Source: Pseudomonadota bacterium
GTDB taxonomy: Bacteria > Pseudomonadota > Gammaproteobacteria > Burkholderiales > SG8-39
Reading direction: 5' to 3'
Assembly (NCBI GenBank): GCA_021847125.1
Contig: JAJZUK010000091.1
Span: 1-5,935 of the forward strand
DNA: 5,935 bases
Made by a program: the position numbers and the translations under genes. The notes below the pieces were generated by a model. It saw nothing but the letters and a program-made list of their open reading frames with translations. It made no database searches and was not told the origin of the DNA. Shown piece after piece: positions 5,002-5,935 of this stretch (positions within the stretch are counted from its first letter, which is position 1; every line of letters begins with the position of its first letter).

Positions 5002-5935
5002 TCAGGCCTTGCTAGGCAAGCCTGCCGGGACGGCTGCGGCATTCCTGCGCCTGGCCCCGCTCCAGAGGCGCAGCGCGAACAGCGCCAGGAACAGGGCGCC
5101 GACGGTGAACACCAGATCGCCGGGCACCCGCATCCACACCATCGCTTCCATGAACGGGGAATGGATCACTTCCGGCGAGCGGGCGAACCACATGCCCTTG
5201 GTGACACTGGCCCAGGCCTGATAGATGCCCGAGGGGACCAGGGACATGAACACCATCATCGCCAGGCCGATGTTGAGACACCAGAACATGGGCCGCAACA
5301 GGCTCTCGGTCCAGGCAGCGCGCTCGGACAGGCCGCGCAGGCAGAACAGCAAGAGACCGATGCCGAGCATGCCGTAGACGCCGAACAAGGCGGCATGGCC
5401 ATGGGCCGCCGTCATGTTGAGACCCTGCATGAAATACAGCGCGATCGGCGTATTGATCGAGAAGCCGAGCAGGCCCGCGCCCACCACATTCCAGAAGCCG
5501 ACGGCGATGAAGCACATGATCGGCCACTTGTAGGCCGCGACCCAGGGCGCCGCCTTGGAGCGCTGGTAGTTGCGGTAGGCTTCGACGCCTATCATCGCCA
5601 GCGGCACCACCTCGAGCGCCGAGAACATGGCGCCGATTGCGATCACGAAAGTCGGCGTGCCGGTGAAATACAGGTGATGCAGCGTGCCGAGGATGCCGCC
5701 GAACAGGAATACGATGGTCTCGAGCACGATAGCCGCATTGGCGGTGCTGGCGCGCAGCAAGCCCAGGCGCGTGAACAGCAGCGCAATCACCGCGGTGGCG
5801 AACACCTCGAAGAAGCCTTCGACCCACAGATGCACCAGCCACCAGCGCCAGTACTCGATCATGGAGTAATGGGTATGCTTGCCCCAGGTGAGCGAGGTCG
5901 CGTAGAAGGCGCCGATGCACATGGCCGACAGGAAC
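5002..5935 (-). CDS. norB: Nitric oxide reductase large subunit, quinol-dependent type (NorB/NorZ), C-terminal part
   Basis: The last 310 codons of a multi-pass inner-membrane heme-copper-superfamily enzyme that reduces 2 NO to N2O; the 5' part lies beyond the right edge (full quinol-type proteins are about 750-760 aa). In fragment numbering (residue 1 = codon at 5934-5932), His35 in YWRWWLVHLWVEG and the pair His86-His87 (GTLHHLYF) are the FeB ligands. Glu39 and Glu108 (SALEVVPL) are the conserved glutamates. His178 and His180 (AAHGHAALFGVYG) bind heme b3 and heme b. The spacings (51 from first His to the pair, 21 from the pair to the second Glu) equal those known in P. aeruginosa NorB. Flanking sequence such as VEGFFEVFAT, LGTLHHLYFTGTPTF and MLGIGLLLFCLRGL is the single-subunit, quinol-oxidising (qNor) type rather than cytochrome c-dependent NorB, so no norC would be needed. 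About seven to eight hydrophobic helices are visible, then a short basic, Ala/Pro tail. Stop is TGA at 5004-5002. No frame damage is seen. Quinol type is inferred by resemblance, since the diagnostic N-terminal cytochrome c-like domain is off-window. Confidence 0.93.
   Translation of the reverse strand, partial: FLSAMCIGAFYATSLTWGKHTHYSMIEYWRWWLVHLWVEGFFEVFATAVIALLFTRLGLLRASTANAAIVLETIVFLFGGILGTLHHLYFTGTPTFVIAIGAMFSALEVVPLAMIGVEAYRNYQRSKAAPWVAAYKWPIMCFIAVGFWNVVGAGLLGFSINTPIALYFMQGLNMTAAHGHAALFGVYGMLGIGLLLFCLRGLSERAAWTESLLRPMFWCLNIGLAMMVFMSLVPSGIYQAWASVTKGMWFARSPEVIHSPFMEAMVWMRVPGDLVFTVGALFLALFALRLWSGARRRNAAAVPAGLPSKA

Noticed and set aside
1..5935. Mobile elements, CRISPR arrays, tRNA genes, toxin-antitoxin pairs
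   Set aside because: No transposase, long terminal inverted repeats, regular repeat-spacer pattern or tRNA-like cloverleaf was seen; all genes fit an ordinary respiratory cluster.

Overview
The window looks like part of a denitrification gene cluster from a GC-rich proteobacterium. A betaproteobacterium is the best guess, from the GC-biased codon use, the NarX/NarL and HemN sequence types and the quinol-type NO reductase. Taxonomy is inferred from gene content only; no rRNA or other marker is present.

Layout from left to right. (1) Positions 1-175, minus strand: the first 58 codons of an exported protein that runs off the left edge. It has a textbook FNR/DNR-type box (236-249), a spaced -10 element and a Shine-Dalgarno upstream. 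(2) A 250-bp divergent intergenic region. (3) narX (426-2315) and narL (2338-2991), plus strand, 22 bp apart: a nitrate/nitrite two-component system with the periplasmic P-box, the cytoplasmic cysteine cluster and all HisKA_3/HATPase boxes intact. (4) A 236-bp intergenic region with a good sigma70-like promoter, an overlapping Fur-like dyad and several small dyads. (5) hemN (3228-4634), plus strand: oxygen-independent coproporphyrinogen III dehydrogenase, a radical-SAM enzyme. (6) Convergent with hemN and only 11 bp away, a small DUF2249 gene (4646-4906, minus). (7) A perfect 13-bp stem-loop (4957-4986) between it and (8) the C-terminal 310 codons of a quinol-type nitric oxide reductase (5002-5935, minus), whose 5' part is off the right edge.

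How they fit together: NarX would sense nitrate/nitrite and phosphorylate NarL. An FNR/DNR-type regulator would add a low-oxygen or NO signal at the left gene. HemN makes heme without oxygen, as needed for the heme-rich respiratory enzymes. NorB reduces NO to N2O in the membrane, and the DUF2249 protein is probably an accessory of the NO reductase. The left gene could be a further respiratory cytochrome (for example nirS), but its diagnostic part is outside the window.

No tRNA, rRNA, CRISPR array, insertion sequence or phage remnant was seen, and every gene contained whole in the window is intact. I did not find an unprecedented system. The points most worth checking are the DUF2249 gene coupled to norB through a stem-loop, and the regulatory regions.
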